DNA of 12,637 bases, taken from Bacillota bacterium (lineage in GTDB: Bacteria; Bacillota; Clostridia; Lachnospirales; Lachnospiraceae). Below are positions 5,425 to 12,637 of this stretch, piece by piece (position 1 is the stretch's first letter; each line of letters opens with the position of its first letter). The notes under the pieces were generated by a model. That model was not told the DNA's origin, did no database searches, and saw nothing but the letters and a program-made list of their open reading frames with translations. Both the position numbers and the translations under genes were made by a program. The DNA is taken from positions 1-12,637 of the forward strand of contig JAEWMZ010000241.1 of the NCBI GenBank assembly GCA_023392995.1, read 5' to 3'.

Positions 5425-6471
5425 ATGGATGCGAACAGAGAATTGATTGAGGCTTTAAACCAAATTGAAAAAGAGAAGGATATCAGTAAGGATATTTTAT
5501 TGGAGGCATTGGAAAATTCCTTGGTTGCTGCCTGCAAGAATAATTTTGGTAGAGCTGACAATATTAAGGTTAGTATCGATAGAATAACTGGAGAAGTGAA
5601 TGTATTTGCAATGAAAGAGGTTGTGGAAGAGGTAACAGATCCGGTGATGCAGATCAGCCTTGTTCAGGCAAAGATGAAGGATGCCAGGAAGGATGTTGGA
5701 GATATCGTTGCAATCGAGGTAACTCCTAAGAATTTCGGACGTATCGCAGCTCAGAAGGCAAAACAAGTAGTGGTTCAAAAGATTCGTGAGGAAGAAAGAA
5801 AGGTTCTTTTTACTCAATACAGCGCGAAGGAAAAGGATATTGTAACTGGTATTGTACAGCGCTATGTAGGAAATAATGTAAGTATAAATCTTGGTAAGGT
5901 AGACGCGGTGCTTACAGAGAATGAGCAGGTTAGAGGAGAAGTATTCCGTCCGACAGACCGTATCAAATTATATGTGCTTGAAGTAAAGGATACGACCAAG
6001 GGTCCAAGAATTACCGTATCCAGAACCCATCCGGAACTGGTAAAGAGACTGTTTGAAGCGGAAGTTACTGAGATTCAGGACGGTACTGTGGAGATTAAGA
6101 GCATATCCAGAGAAGCTGGTTCCAGAACAAAGATGGCAGTATGGAGCAATAATCCGGATGTTGATGCGGTGGGTGCTTGCGTTGGCTTAAACGGATCAAG
6201 AGTAAATACGATCGTTCACGAGCTTCGCAATGAAAAAATTGATATCATCAATTGGAGCAATGATCCGGCTAAATTGATTGAGAATTCACTCAGTCCCGCT
6301 AAGGTTGTATCAGTTACCGTAGATGAAGCAGAAAAGAGTGCAAGAGTAATTGTGCCGGATTATCAGTTATCGCTGGCAATCGGTAAGGAAGGCCAAAACG
6401 CAAGATTGGCGGCGAAGCTTACCGGCTTTAAAATAGATATTAAGAGTGAGTCCCAGACCATGGGTTATTAA
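5425..6471 (+). CDS. nusA: Transcription termination/antitermination factor NusA
   Basis: NusA binds RNA polymerase and modulates pausing, termination and antitermination. With the ATG at 5425 the protein has 348 residues, the short Firmicute form without C-terminal acidic repeats. The order is: N-terminal RNAP-binding domain (about 1-125, starting MDANRELIEALNQIEKEK), S1 domain (about 138-202, IVTGIVQRYVG), KH1 with GACVGLNGSRV (250-260) and KH2 with AIGKEGQNARLA (318-329). The start is ambiguous. A TTG at 5413 is in frame but only 2 nt from AGGAGG (5405-5410), while the ATG at 5425 is 14 nt away. Neither spacing is ideal. Known NusA N-termini favour the shorter form. Its translation may be affected by the repeats just upstream. 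Confidence 0.95.
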   Translation: MDANRELIEALNQIEKEKDISKDILLEALENSLVAACKNNFGRADNIKVSIDRITGEVNVFAMKEVVEEVTDPVMQISLVQAKMKDARKDVGDIVAIEVTPKNFGRIAAQKAKQVVVQKIREEERKVLFTQYSAKEKDIVTGIVQRYVGNNVSINLGKVDAVLTENEQVRGEVFRPTDRIKLYVLEVKDTTKGPRITVSRTHPELVKRLFEAEVTEIQDGTVEIKSISREAGSRTKMAVWSNNPDVDAVGACVGLNGSRVNTIVHELRNEKIDIINWSNDPAKLIENSLSPAKVVSVTVDEAEKSARVIVPDYQLSLAIGKEGQNARLAAKLTGFKIDIKSESQTMGY

Positions 6472-6552
6472 TCCGATTTTGCTTCGGGATTGTGATCAGA
6501 AAGACACAATGCTTGAGAGAAAGGGAGCTGGGATATTAAGGATGTGAAATGA

Positions 6553-6840
6553 ATGGCTAAAAAATTACCATTAAGAATGTGTACCGGCTGCGGTGAAATG
6601 AAATCAAAGAAGGAAATGATCCGCATATTAAAGACTCCGGAGGACGAGATTGTCATCGATTCAACAGGTAAGAAAAATGGCAGGGGGGCATATCTCTGCT
6701 GCAGCAATGAGTGCTTAAAAAAAGCAATAAAAACCAAGGGCTTGGAGCGGTCACTGAAGGTGAGCATTCCAAAGGAATTGGTAGAAACACTGGAGAAGGA
6801 GATGATGGTGCTTGAGTCCGGTAGAAAAGAAGGTATATAA
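6553..6840 (+). CDS. rnpM: RNase P modulator RnpM (YlxR family)
   Basis: A 95-residue YlxR-family protein. It shows the family layout: an N-terminal PLRMCTGCGEMKSKKEMIRI block, a central IVIDSTGKKNGRGAYLC block and a basic helical C-terminus. YlxR has been described as an RNA-binding protein that binds RNase P RNA and modulates RNase P, hence rnpM. Cys residues at 10, 13, 49, 50 and 54 are visible, but whether they bind metal is not known. The AAGGA site lies 10 nt before the ATG. The gene sits between nusA and ylxQ as in most Firmicutes and overlaps ylxQ by 29 bp. Confidence 0.93.
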   Translation: MAKKLPLRMCTGCGEMKSKKEMIRILKTPEDEIVIDSTGKKNGRGAYLCCSNECLKKAIKTKGLERSLKVSIPKELVETLEKEMMVLESGRKEGI

Positions 6841-7150
6841 TCTGATAGGAATAGCGACAAAGTCTCGCAATTTGGTTAGCGGAGAATTCATGACAGAAAA
6901 GGCCGTGAAAGAACATAAAGCCGCTTTGGTTGTAGTAGCAGGAGATGCATCGGACAATACAAAGAAAATGTTTACCAACATGTGTACTTACTATAATGTG
7001 CCAATTTACTTTTTTGGTGTGAAGGACGACTTAGGTCATGCAATGGGTAAAGAGTTTCGTGCTTCTTTGGCAGTGTTTGACAAGGGCTTAGCGGATGCAA
7101 TTGAAAAGCAACTGAACATGATGCAAGATAATAACGGAGGTAGTAAGTAG
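6812..7150 (+). CDS. ylxQ: YlxQ, L7Ae-family RNA-binding protein
   Basis: A 112-residue protein of the L7Ae/L30e fold, with the pattern LIGIATKSRNLVSGE, ALVVVAGDASDNTKKMF and DDLGHAMGKEFRASLAVFD. Members bind kink-turn RNA. The cellular target of YlxQ is not firmly known. The start is TTG at 6812, inside the end of rnpM (29-bp overlap). It is supported by an AAGGAG site at 6796-6801, 10 nt upstream, and by the expected N-terminus just before the LIGIATK motif. The stop TAG at 7148-7150 is immediately followed by the infB ATG, so the three genes are tightly coupled. Confidence 0.92.
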   Translation: MSPVEKKVYNLIGIATKSRNLVSGEFMTEKAVKEHKAALVVVAGDASDNTKKMFTNMCTYYNVPIYFFGVKDDLGHAMGKEFRASLAVFDKGLADAIEKQLNMMQDNNGGSK

Positions 7151-10100
7151 ATGGCTAAAATGAAAGTATTTGAACTAAAGAATCAAATAAAAGAACTTGG
7201 CAAAGCAATTGAAAGTAAAGACATTCTTGATTTTATAGAGAATAACTTCGGTGTCAAGAAATCACATAACAGTAACCTGGAAGAGAACGAGGTTCAATAT
7301 GTGAAAAACCACTTTCTTCAAAGTGGAAAAACCGCACCGGCAACAAAGTCTGCTCCAGAGCCAAAAAAGGCAGTTGAGCATAAGCCGGTTTCAGAGGCAA
7401 AGACAACAGCTTCAGAGCAGGCAAATACCGTGCATGCAGCATCGCATGCTGCTGTTGAGCCTACACAAAGACCAGCAGCAAGTGCTCCAGCGGGAACGAA
7501 GCCAGCAGTAACTGCAGCTCAAGCAAACACGCAGACAGGTGCTGGTGGCAACAAAGGAATCACAGGAGTACAACAAGAAGGAAACAAACAAGGTCAGGCA
7601 AGCCAGCAAAGCAGCCAAAGACCGACAGGAGAAACAGGTCATAATGGAAGCAATACACAATCAGCGATTGCACAAGGACAAAGACCTGCAGGAGGACAGA
7701 ACGTAATGAGACAAGGCCAGGCAGGTCAGCTAGAGCAAGAGAATCAAGATAATACAACAAACAACACTACACAGAGACAAACAGGTGAACAGCAGCAATC
7801 TACAGGACAAAGATCCCAGCAGGGTCAGGGTCAAAGATCATCGGGTCAGGGTTATCAAGGAAATAGACCACAGGGAGAAGGCTATCAGAGCAATCGCCCA
7901 CAGGGTCAGGGCTACCAGGGCAACAGACCACAGGGACAGGGCTATCAGGGAAATCGTCCCCAGGGAGAAGGCTACCAGGGTAACAGACCGCAAGGTCAGG
8001 GTTACCAGGGAAATCGTCCTCAGGGTCAAGGTGGCTATGGACAGCAGGGAAACAGAGGCGGTTATGGTGGAAATGGTTATTCCAGACCGAACACCGGATC
8101 AAGACCGGGCGGATATAATCGCGGCTTTGAAGATATGGGCAAGGACGATGATGATAATAAGCCAAATTACTCTCAAGGCAAAAAGGGCGCCGGAGTTAGA
8201 GGCGGAGGCGAACGTAAGACTTTTGATCAGAAGATCTTAGATCAAAAGGTTGCTGAGAAGAATGATAACAGCAATAAGAGAAATAGAGACAGAATTAATA
8301 AAGAAAAGAACTATAAAGAGAAAAGCCTGATTGAACATGATGATGATATCAAGGTAAAATTGACTCCGAAGAAGGGTCAGTTTATACAACCGAAGCCGAT
8401 TAAGGTTGTGGAAGAGGATATTAAAGTTATCACGATACCAGAGGTATTAACGATTAAAGAGCTTGCAGATAAGATGAAGAAGCCATCCGCAGCTTTAATT
8501 AAGAAATTGTTCTTAGCGGGAAAGATTGTTACCTTGAATCAGGAAATTACCTTCGAAGAAGCAGAAGAAATCGCTTTGGATTACGAAATCATTGCAGAAA
8601 AAGAAGTTCCGGTAAATGAAGTAGAGGAGCTGTTAAAGGAAGAAGAGGAGAATACAGAGGATATGGTAAAACGTCCTCCAGTAGTCTGCGTTATGGGTCA
8701 TGTTGACCATGGTAAGACCTCCTTATTGGATGCAATCCGTGAGACAAACGTAACTTCCCGAGAAGCAGGTGGAATTACGCAGCATATTGGTGCTTATACC
8801 GTAGAAGTGAATGGAGAGAAGATTACTTTCTTAGATACACCGGGTCATGAAGCCTTTACCTCTATGCGTAAGCGTGGTGCAAAATCAACAGATATCGCAA
8901 TTCTTGTTGTTGCAGCCGATGACGGTGTTATGCCTCAGACCATTGAAGCGATCAATCATGCTAAGGCAGCAGGCGTACAGATTATTGTAGCAATTAACAA
9001 AATTGATAAACCAAGTGCCAATATTGAGAGAGTTAAGCAGGAATTGACTGAATACGAATTGGTTGCTGAAGATTGGGGCGGAGATACCATCTTTGTACCA
9101 GTATCAGCACATACCAGAGAAGGTATTGAGCAATTATTGGAAATGATTCTTCTGACAGCAGAAATGGTTGAACTGAAAGCAAACCCGAATCGTAAAGCAA
9201 GAGGTATTGTAATCGAAGCAGAGCTTGATAAGGGCAGAGGACCGGTAGCTACTATTTTGGTTCAAAAGGGTACACTTCAGGTTGGGGATAATGTAGCAGT
9301 TGGTTCAGCCTCCGGTAAAGTTCGTGCTATGATGGATGATAAGGGCAGAAGAGTAAAAGTAGCTACACCATCCATGCCGGTAGAGATTTTAGGGCTAAAC
9401 GAAGTACCGGATGCAGGTGAGATCTTTGTGGCTGTTAATAACGAAAAAGAAGCCAGACAGATCGCTGATGCCTATACCGTACAGAGTAAAGAAAAGCTTC
9501 TTGCAGATACAAAGGCGAAATTATCCTTAGACGGACTGTTCTCACAGATTAAAGCTGGTAATATTAAGGAATTGAATCTGATCATCAAAGCTGACGTTCA
9601 AGGCTCTACAGAGGCGATGAAGCAAAGCTTGATGAAGTTAAGTAATGATGAGGTGGCAGTAAGAGTAATTCATAGCGGTGTTGGTGCTATAAATGAATCC
9701 GATGTTATCCTGGCTAGCGCTTCCAATGCAATTATCATTGGCTTTAATGTAAAGCCGGATAATGCTGCGAAAGAAACTGCTGACCGTGAAAAGGTTGATG
9801 TTAAGCTTTATAGCGTAATCTATAATGCAATTAATGATATTGAAGCAGCCATGAAGGGTATGTTAGATCCGATCTATGAAGAGAAGATTATTGCTCACGC
9901 TGAGGTTCGTATGACCTTTAAGGCTTCTGGCATCGGTACTATCGCAGGCTCCTACGTACTTGACGGTAAGGTAGTAAGGGGCAGCAAAGCCAGAATCTTC
10001 AGAGATGGAGAGCAGATTTTCGATGGACAGCTGGCTTCCTTAAAGAGATTCCAGGATGATGTAAAAGAAGTTGCAACCGGTTACGAATGTGGTCTTGTAT

Positions 10101-10171
10101 TTGAAAAATTCAATGACTTACGTGAAGGAGATAAAGCGGAATTCTATATGATGGTAGAGGTTCCGAGATAA
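7151..10171 (+). CDS. infB: Translation initiation factor IF2, extended N-terminus
   Basis: IF2 is the GTPase that brings fMet-tRNA to the 30S subunit and promotes subunit joining. Layout: IF2-N domain (about 1-55), a long disordered Gln/Gly/Asn/Ser-rich linker (about 60-350), a charged Lys-rich segment (350-425), a second IF2-N domain (about 428-480), the G domain and then domains 2-4 to residue 1006. The G motifs are visible: G1 GHVDHGKT (from residue 516), G2 GGITQHIG, G3 DTPGHEAF, G4 NKID and G5 SAH. The part from G1 to the end has the usual size. The excess length is all N-terminal, including six decapeptide repeats. GGAGG lies 10 nt before the ATG, within the end of ylxQ. Possible internal starts for shorter IF2 isoforms are not evident. 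Confidence 0.97.
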   Translation: MAKMKVFELKNQIKELGKAIESKDILDFIENNFGVKKSHNSNLEENEVQYVKNHFLQSGKTAPATKSAPEPKKAVEHKPVSEAKTTASEQANTVHAASHAAVEPTQRPAASAPAGTKPAVTAAQANTQTGAGGNKGITGVQQEGNKQGQASQQSSQRPTGETGHNGSNTQSAIAQGQRPAGGQNVMRQGQAGQLEQENQDNTTNNTTQRQTGEQQQSTGQRSQQGQGQRSSGQGYQGNRPQGEGYQSNRPQGQGYQGNRPQGQGYQGNRPQGEGYQGNRPQGQGYQGNRPQGQGGYGQQGNRGGYGGNGYSRPNTGSRPGGYNRGFEDMGKDDDDNKPNYSQGKKGAGVRGGGERKTFDQKILDQKVAEKNDNSNKRNRDRINKEKNYKEKSLIEHDDDIKVKLTPKKGQFIQPKPIKVVEEDIKVITIPEVLTIKELADKMKKPSAALIKKLFLAGKIVTLNQEITFEEAEEIALDYEIIAEKEVPVNEVEELLKEEEENTEDMVKRPPVVCVMGHVDHGKTSLLDAIRETNVTSREAGGITQHIGAYTVEVNGEKITFLDTPGHEAFTSMRKRGAKSTDIAILVVAADDGVMPQTIEAINHAKAAGVQIIVAINKIDKPSANIERVKQELTEYELVAEDWGGDTIFVPVSAHTREGIEQLLEMILLTAEMVELKANPNRKARGIVIEAELDKGRGPVATILVQKGTLQVGDNVAVGSASGKVRAMMDDKGRRVKVATPSMPVEILGLNEVPDAGEIFVAVNNEKEARQIADAYTVQSKEKLLADTKAKLSLDGLFSQIKAGNIKELNLIIKADVQGSTEAMKQSLMKLSNDEVAVRVIHSGVGAINESDVILASASNAIIIGFNVKPDNAAKETADREKVDVKLYSVIYNAINDIEAAMKGMLDPIYEEKIIAHAEVRMTFKASGIGTIAGSYVLDGKVVRGSKARIFRDGEQIFDGQLASLKRFQDDVKEVATGYECGLVFEKFNDLREGDKAEFYMMVEVPR
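7850..8029 (+). repeat. Six 30-bp repeats encoding a Gly-Tyr-Gln-rich decapeptide in IF2
   Basis: Six consecutive copies of GYQGNRPQG[Q/E] (residues 234-293; one copy has S for G at position 4). The DNA of the copies differs mainly at third codon positions, so the peptide rather than the DNA is conserved. The array is followed by a GGYGQQGNRGGYGG stretch. The composition resembles low-complexity RGG/prion-like segments that bind RNA or form condensates. Confidence 0.93.
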
Positions 10172-10350
10172 GTGTGAAGAGAAATTCTAAGGCGCCAAAG
10201 TACGCCGCCTAAGAATTTCTATGCTTCACACTGGGAAGAGAAACTCTAAGGTGCCAAAGTACGCCGCCTAAGAATTTCTATGCTTCACACTGGGAAGAGA
10301 AACTCTAAGGTGCCAAAGTACGTCGCCTAAGAATTTTTATGCTTCACACT
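10172..10350 (+). repeat. Three tandem 59-bp hairpin repeats between infB and rbfA
   Basis: Three copies with an exact period of 59 bp (units 10174-10232, 10233-10291, 10292-10350) begin at the infB stop codon. Each is nearly a palindrome: in unit 1, GAAATTCTAAGGCG pairs with CGCCTAAGAATTTC (13 of 14 positions) around an 11-nt loop, and outside it GTGTGAAG (10172-10179) pairs with CTTCACAC (10224-10231). Units 2 and 3 carry a few changes, including one in the stem that leaves a G-U wobble. Because 59 is not a multiple of 3 and no start codon context exists, they are not coding. They most likely form stable hairpins in the operon mRNA. Confidence 0.88.
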
Positions 10351-10352
10351 AG

Positions 10353-10377
10353 GAAGAACGCAAATACAGTGTTCTTC
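10353..10377 (+). repeat. Hairpin after the 59-bp repeats
   Basis: GAAGAAC (10353-10359) and GTTCTTC (10371-10377) form a 7-bp stem with an 11-nt loop. Its left end lies at the same phase as the next 59-bp unit would, suggesting a decayed or diverged fourth copy. Confidence 0.5.
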
Positions 10378-10409
10378 ACCCTAGAAATTCAGAGCATTTT
10401 TATAAAACA

Positions 10410-10485
10410 GTGACAGTTCTGTCACAAAAACTATCACGAGAGCAGAATAATTCTCCCGCTATAGGAGAAGCTACTCCGGGAGAAT
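10410..10485 (+). promoter_or_regulatory. Candidate structured leader upstream of rbfA
   Basis: Contains a compact GTGACAG-TT-CTGTCAC palindrome (10410-10425). It is followed by a segment that can fold in competing ways: ATTCTCCCG (10450-10458) with CGGGAGAAT (10477-10485), or TTCTCC (10451-10456) with GGAGAA (10464-10469), or GGAG (10464-10467) with CTCC (10474-10477). Mutually exclusive stems upstream of a ribosome binding site suggest conditional control of rbfA, but no known riboswitch class is recognised. The rest of the infB-rbfA gap to 10517 shows only the AAAGGA site at 10500-10505. Confidence 0.4.
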
Positions 10486-10517
10486 GGCTGCCATGATAGA
10501 AAGGACTTGATAATTGT

Positions 10518-10988
10518 ATGAGGAAAAATAGTATTAAAAACACCAGAATTAACGGTGAAGTACAAAAAGAGCTAAGCATACTAATCAGCAGAGAGATTAA
10601 AGATCCCAGAATTAATCCGATGACCTCAATTGTACATGTGGAAGTTGCACCGGATTTAAAAACCGCCAAAGTTTATATTAGCGTGCTGGGAGATGCGGAG
10701 TCAAAAAAAGCAACTCTTTTGGGATTAAAAAGCGCAGCAGCCTACATGCGAGGACAATTAGCGAAATCACTTAACTTAAGAAACACACCGGAGCTTACCT
10801 TTGTAATTGATAACTCCATTGAATATGGAGTTCATATGTCAAAGCTGATCGATGAAGTAAATAAAGGGAATTCCCAGAGTGATTCTCTGACGCCTTCCAT
10901 GGATCAGGATGAGTCGGAAAAGGTTAATGATGAAGAAGATGATGAACTTGAAGATGAATTTGACGACGATGACCGTAGCAATGACTAG
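10518..10988 (+). CDS. rbfA: Ribosome-binding factor A
   Basis: RbfA binds the 30S subunit near the 5' helix of 16S rRNA and assists late maturation. The 156-residue protein shows the KH-type RbfA core (about 1-115): RINGEVQKELSILISREIKDPRI, VHVEVAPDLKTAKVYISVLGD and LRNTPELTFVIDNSIEYGVHMSKLI. The C-terminal tail (about 117-156) is strongly acidic (EDDELEDEFDDDD) and longer than in a typical RbfA. The AAAGGA site is 12 nt before the ATG, a slightly long spacing. It is separated from infB by 346 bp of repeats and hairpins, so its expression may be set apart from that of the upstream genes. Confidence 0.95.
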   Translation: MRKNSIKNTRINGEVQKELSILISREIKDPRINPMTSIVHVEVAPDLKTAKVYISVLGDAESKKATLLGLKSAAAYMRGQLAKSLNLRNTPELTFVIDNSIEYGVHMSKLIDEVNKGNSQSDSLTPSMDQDESEKVNDEEDDELEDEFDDDDRSND

Positions 10989-11017
10989 GCTTAATCAAAG
11001 AAAAGGAAGAATAGCTT

Positions 11018-11992
11018 ATGGAGAAAATTAATGCGGAATTGATCGGAGCGAAAAAGATAGTGATCGCTGGTCATATCAGACCGGATGGCGATTGTGTCGG
11101 TTCCTGTACTGCACTTTATTTGTACCTGAAACAGAATATGCAGCGCTTGGGGCTGGAACAGGTAGATGTTTATCTTGAGAATTTTGGAGTAGAGTTTAAT
11201 ATTTTAACCGGTTCCGACGAAATCAAGCACAGCTATGAGACTGAGGAAAGCTATGATTTGTTTATTTCATTAGATTGCGGAAGTATTGACCGCTTGGGAA
11301 ATGCAATAAAGTACTTTGATACAGCTAAAAGAACAATGAATATTGACCACCACATCAGCAACAATCGATTTGCTGATGTGAATCATGTGGTAGTGGATGC
11401 CTCCTCTACCTGTGAGGTGATTTATACCTTATTGGAGGAGGAATTCATTACAAAGGAGATAGCAGAGGCACTGTATGTTGGTATTGTTCATGATACCGGT
11501 GTTTTCAAGCACAACAATACCAAAGAAAAGACCATGATGATTGCCGGCAAATTAATCAGTAAGGGAATTGATTTTTCTTCCCTGATTGACGAATCCTTTT
11601 ATGCAAAGACCTATTTGCAGAATCAGGTGCTGGGACGATGCCTCATGGAAAGCATTCTCGTGCTGGAGGGTAAGGTTGTATTTGCCGCAATCAGTAAACG
11701 AATGTTGGATTTTTACGGCGCTGCTTATTCGGATTTGGATGGTATTATTGATCAGCTTCGGGTAACGAAGGGTACAGAGGTTGCTATATTTTTATATGAA
11801 ACAGATTTCCATGAGTATAAGGTAAGTATGAGAGCCAACGGCGAGGTAAATGTAAGTAAGATAGCTTGTTATTTCGGTGGAGGCGGACATATTCGGGCAG
11901 CGGGCTGTACGATGAGAGGCTCGGTACATGATGTAATTAACAATCTTACCTTCCATATAGAAGCTCAGCTGAGGGAATTGGGTGTCATGTAG
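11018..11992 (+). CDS. nrnA: DHH/DHHA1 phosphoesterase NrnA (nanoRNase/pAp phosphatase)
   Basis: A 324-residue DHH-family enzyme. Expected activity: hydrolysis of short oligoribonucleotides and of 3'-phosphoadenosine 5'-phosphate, with two metal ions. Metal-binding motifs are visible: H19-x3-D23-x-D25 (GHIRPDGD), D86 (SLDCGS), the DHH at 110-112 (NIDHHISN) and D159 (VHDTG). The DHHA1 part ends with GGGGHIRAAG (287-296). It stands between rbfA and truB as in many Firmicutes, 29 bp after rbfA, with an AAGGAA site before the ATG. No defects are seen. Confidence 0.95.
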   Translation: MEKINAELIGAKKIVIAGHIRPDGDCVGSCTALYLYLKQNMQRLGLEQVDVYLENFGVEFNILTGSDEIKHSYETEESYDLFISLDCGSIDRLGNAIKYFDTAKRTMNIDHHISNNRFADVNHVVVDASSTCEVIYTLLEEEFITKEIAEALYVGIVHDTGVFKHNNTKEKTMMIAGKLISKGIDFSSLIDESFYAKTYLQNQVLGRCLMESILVLEGKVVFAAISKRMLDFYGAAYSDLDGIIDQLRVTKGTEVAIFLYETDFHEYKVSMRANGEVNVSKIACYFGGGGHIRAAGCTMRGSVHDVINNLTFHIEAQLRELGVM

Positions 11993-12023
11993 ACCGTTTG
12001 GCCTGAAGGAGTGCAGACAATTG

Positions 12024-12637
12024 ATGAATGGAATTATTAATATATATAAAGAAGCAGGGTTTACCTCTCATGATGTTGTGGCTAAGCTGAGAGGGATCCT
12101 GAAAATGAAGAAAATCGGGCATACAGGCACCTTGGATCCGGATGCTACAGGAGTTCTGCCTGTTTGTCTTGGTAAAGGCACAAAGCTGGTTGATATGATT
12201 ACCGACACGGACAAGACCTATGAAGCGGTATTAAAGCTGGGGATAACAACAGACACCCAGGATATGACCGGAGCAGTGATAAAGGAAGCTCCTGTGAACG
12301 AAGAATATAGCCGGATTGAAGCAGTAATTAAAAGCTACATAGGAGAATATATGCAGCTCCCTCCCATGTATTCTGCAATCAAGGTAAATGGTAAGAAGTT
12401 ATATGAGCTGGCACGACAGGGCAAGGAGATTGACCGGGAGCGCAGGAGAGTCCTGATCAAGGATATTCGTATTCTAGGATATGATGAGGAAAAAAAAGAG
12501 GTTCGGATGACGGTGGATTGCAGTAAAGGAACTTATATCAGAACCCTGCTCCATGATATCGGCGAAACTCTGGGCTGCGGTGGAACCATGAAAAGTCTGA
12601 TTCGTACGGCTGTAGGACAATTTCAGCTGGAGCATGC
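12024..12637 (+). CDS. truB: tRNA pseudouridine-55 synthase TruB (3' partial)
   Basis: The frame from the ATG at 12024 is open to the end of the window (204 complete codons), so the C-terminus is missing. It begins MNGIINIYKEAGFTSHDVV, the usual TruB opening, and carries GHTGTLDPDATG with the catalytic Asp38, then the YEAVLKLGITTDTQD and PPMYSAIKVNGKKLYELAR motifs and CSKGTYIRTLLHDIG. The enzyme makes pseudouridine 55 in the T loop of tRNAs. An AAGGAG site at 12006-12011 is 12 nt before the ATG. The in-frame TTG at 12021 is an alternative start with better spacing. Confidence 0.97.
   Translation, partial: MNGIINIYKEAGFTSHDVVAKLRGILKMKKIGHTGTLDPDATGVLPVCLGKGTKLVDMITDTDKTYEAVLKLGITTDTQDMTGAVIKEAPVNEEYSRIEAVIKSYIGEYMQLPPMYSAIKVNGKKLYELARQGKEIDRERRRVLIKDIRILGYDEEKKEVRMTVDCSKGTYIRTLLHDIGETLGCGGTMKSLIRTAVGQFQLEH

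Noticed and set aside
6484..6515. ATTGTG/CACAAT inverted repeat in the nusA-rnpM gap as a terminator
   Set aside because: Only a 6-bp AT-rich stem with a 10-nt loop and no T-run; the operon clearly continues into rnpM.
7785..8240. Long alternative-frame and antisense open frames across the IF2 repeat region
   Set aside because: They come from the repetitive, stop-poor Gln/Gly codons of infB. Their translations are low-complexity shadows, and infB explains the region.
10172..10350. CRISPR array
   Set aside because: The 59-bp units are contiguous tandem copies with no unique spacers, and no cas genes are nearby.

Overview
The window looks like chromosomal DNA from a low-GC Clostridia, most likely Lachnospiraceae. 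This rests on AT-rich codon use, strong AGGAGG-type ribosome binding sites, and the Firmicute gene order rimP-nusA-rnpM(ylxR)-ylxQ-infB-rbfA-nrnA-truB. The family assignment is an inference from these features and from protein style, not from a database match.

Left part (1-1936): the 3' part of a large surface-type protein with bacterial Ig-like segments and a C-terminal transglutaminase-like domain (Cys/His/Asp triad visible). It is followed by a complete RelB/DinJ-type antitoxin and YoeB-type toxin pair with a consensus promoter (TTGACA, 17 bp, TATAAT). The AT-rich region upstream of that promoter is full of short repeats and a 13-bp-arm palindrome.

Middle (1937-4707): a complete IS1634-family insertion element of about 2611 bp (2017-4627), bounded by 14-bp imperfect terminal inverted repeats (12/14) and by perfect 80-bp direct repeats. 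Long, variable target duplications are a known property of IS1634, so the 80-bp repeats are best read as the target duplication. The element is larger than a simple IS1634 because it carries a second gene: a shikimate-kinase-like P-loop protein 3 bp upstream of the transposase and apparently in the same operon. The duplicated target contains a complete promoter, so the insertion copied the rimP operon promoter instead of destroying it. Hairpins just inside both ends may shield the element from outside transcription.

Right part (4708-12637): the transcription and translation operon. RimP (30S maturation), NusA (elongation and termination factor), RnpM/YlxR, YlxQ (L7Ae-type RNA binder), IF2, RbfA (30S maturation), NrnA (nanoRNase/pAp phosphatase) and TruB (tRNA psi55 synthase, cut by the window end) are all on the plus strand with short gaps or overlaps. 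Two gaps are unusual. The rimP-nusA gap holds tandem 48-49-bp units, each pairing a Shine-Dalgarno-like AGGAGG with its complement. The infB-rbfA gap (346 bp) holds three tandem 59-bp hairpin-forming repeats plus further, partly mutually exclusive, hairpins. IF2 is unusually long (1006 aa) because of a disordered N-terminal region with six near-identical decapeptide repeats.
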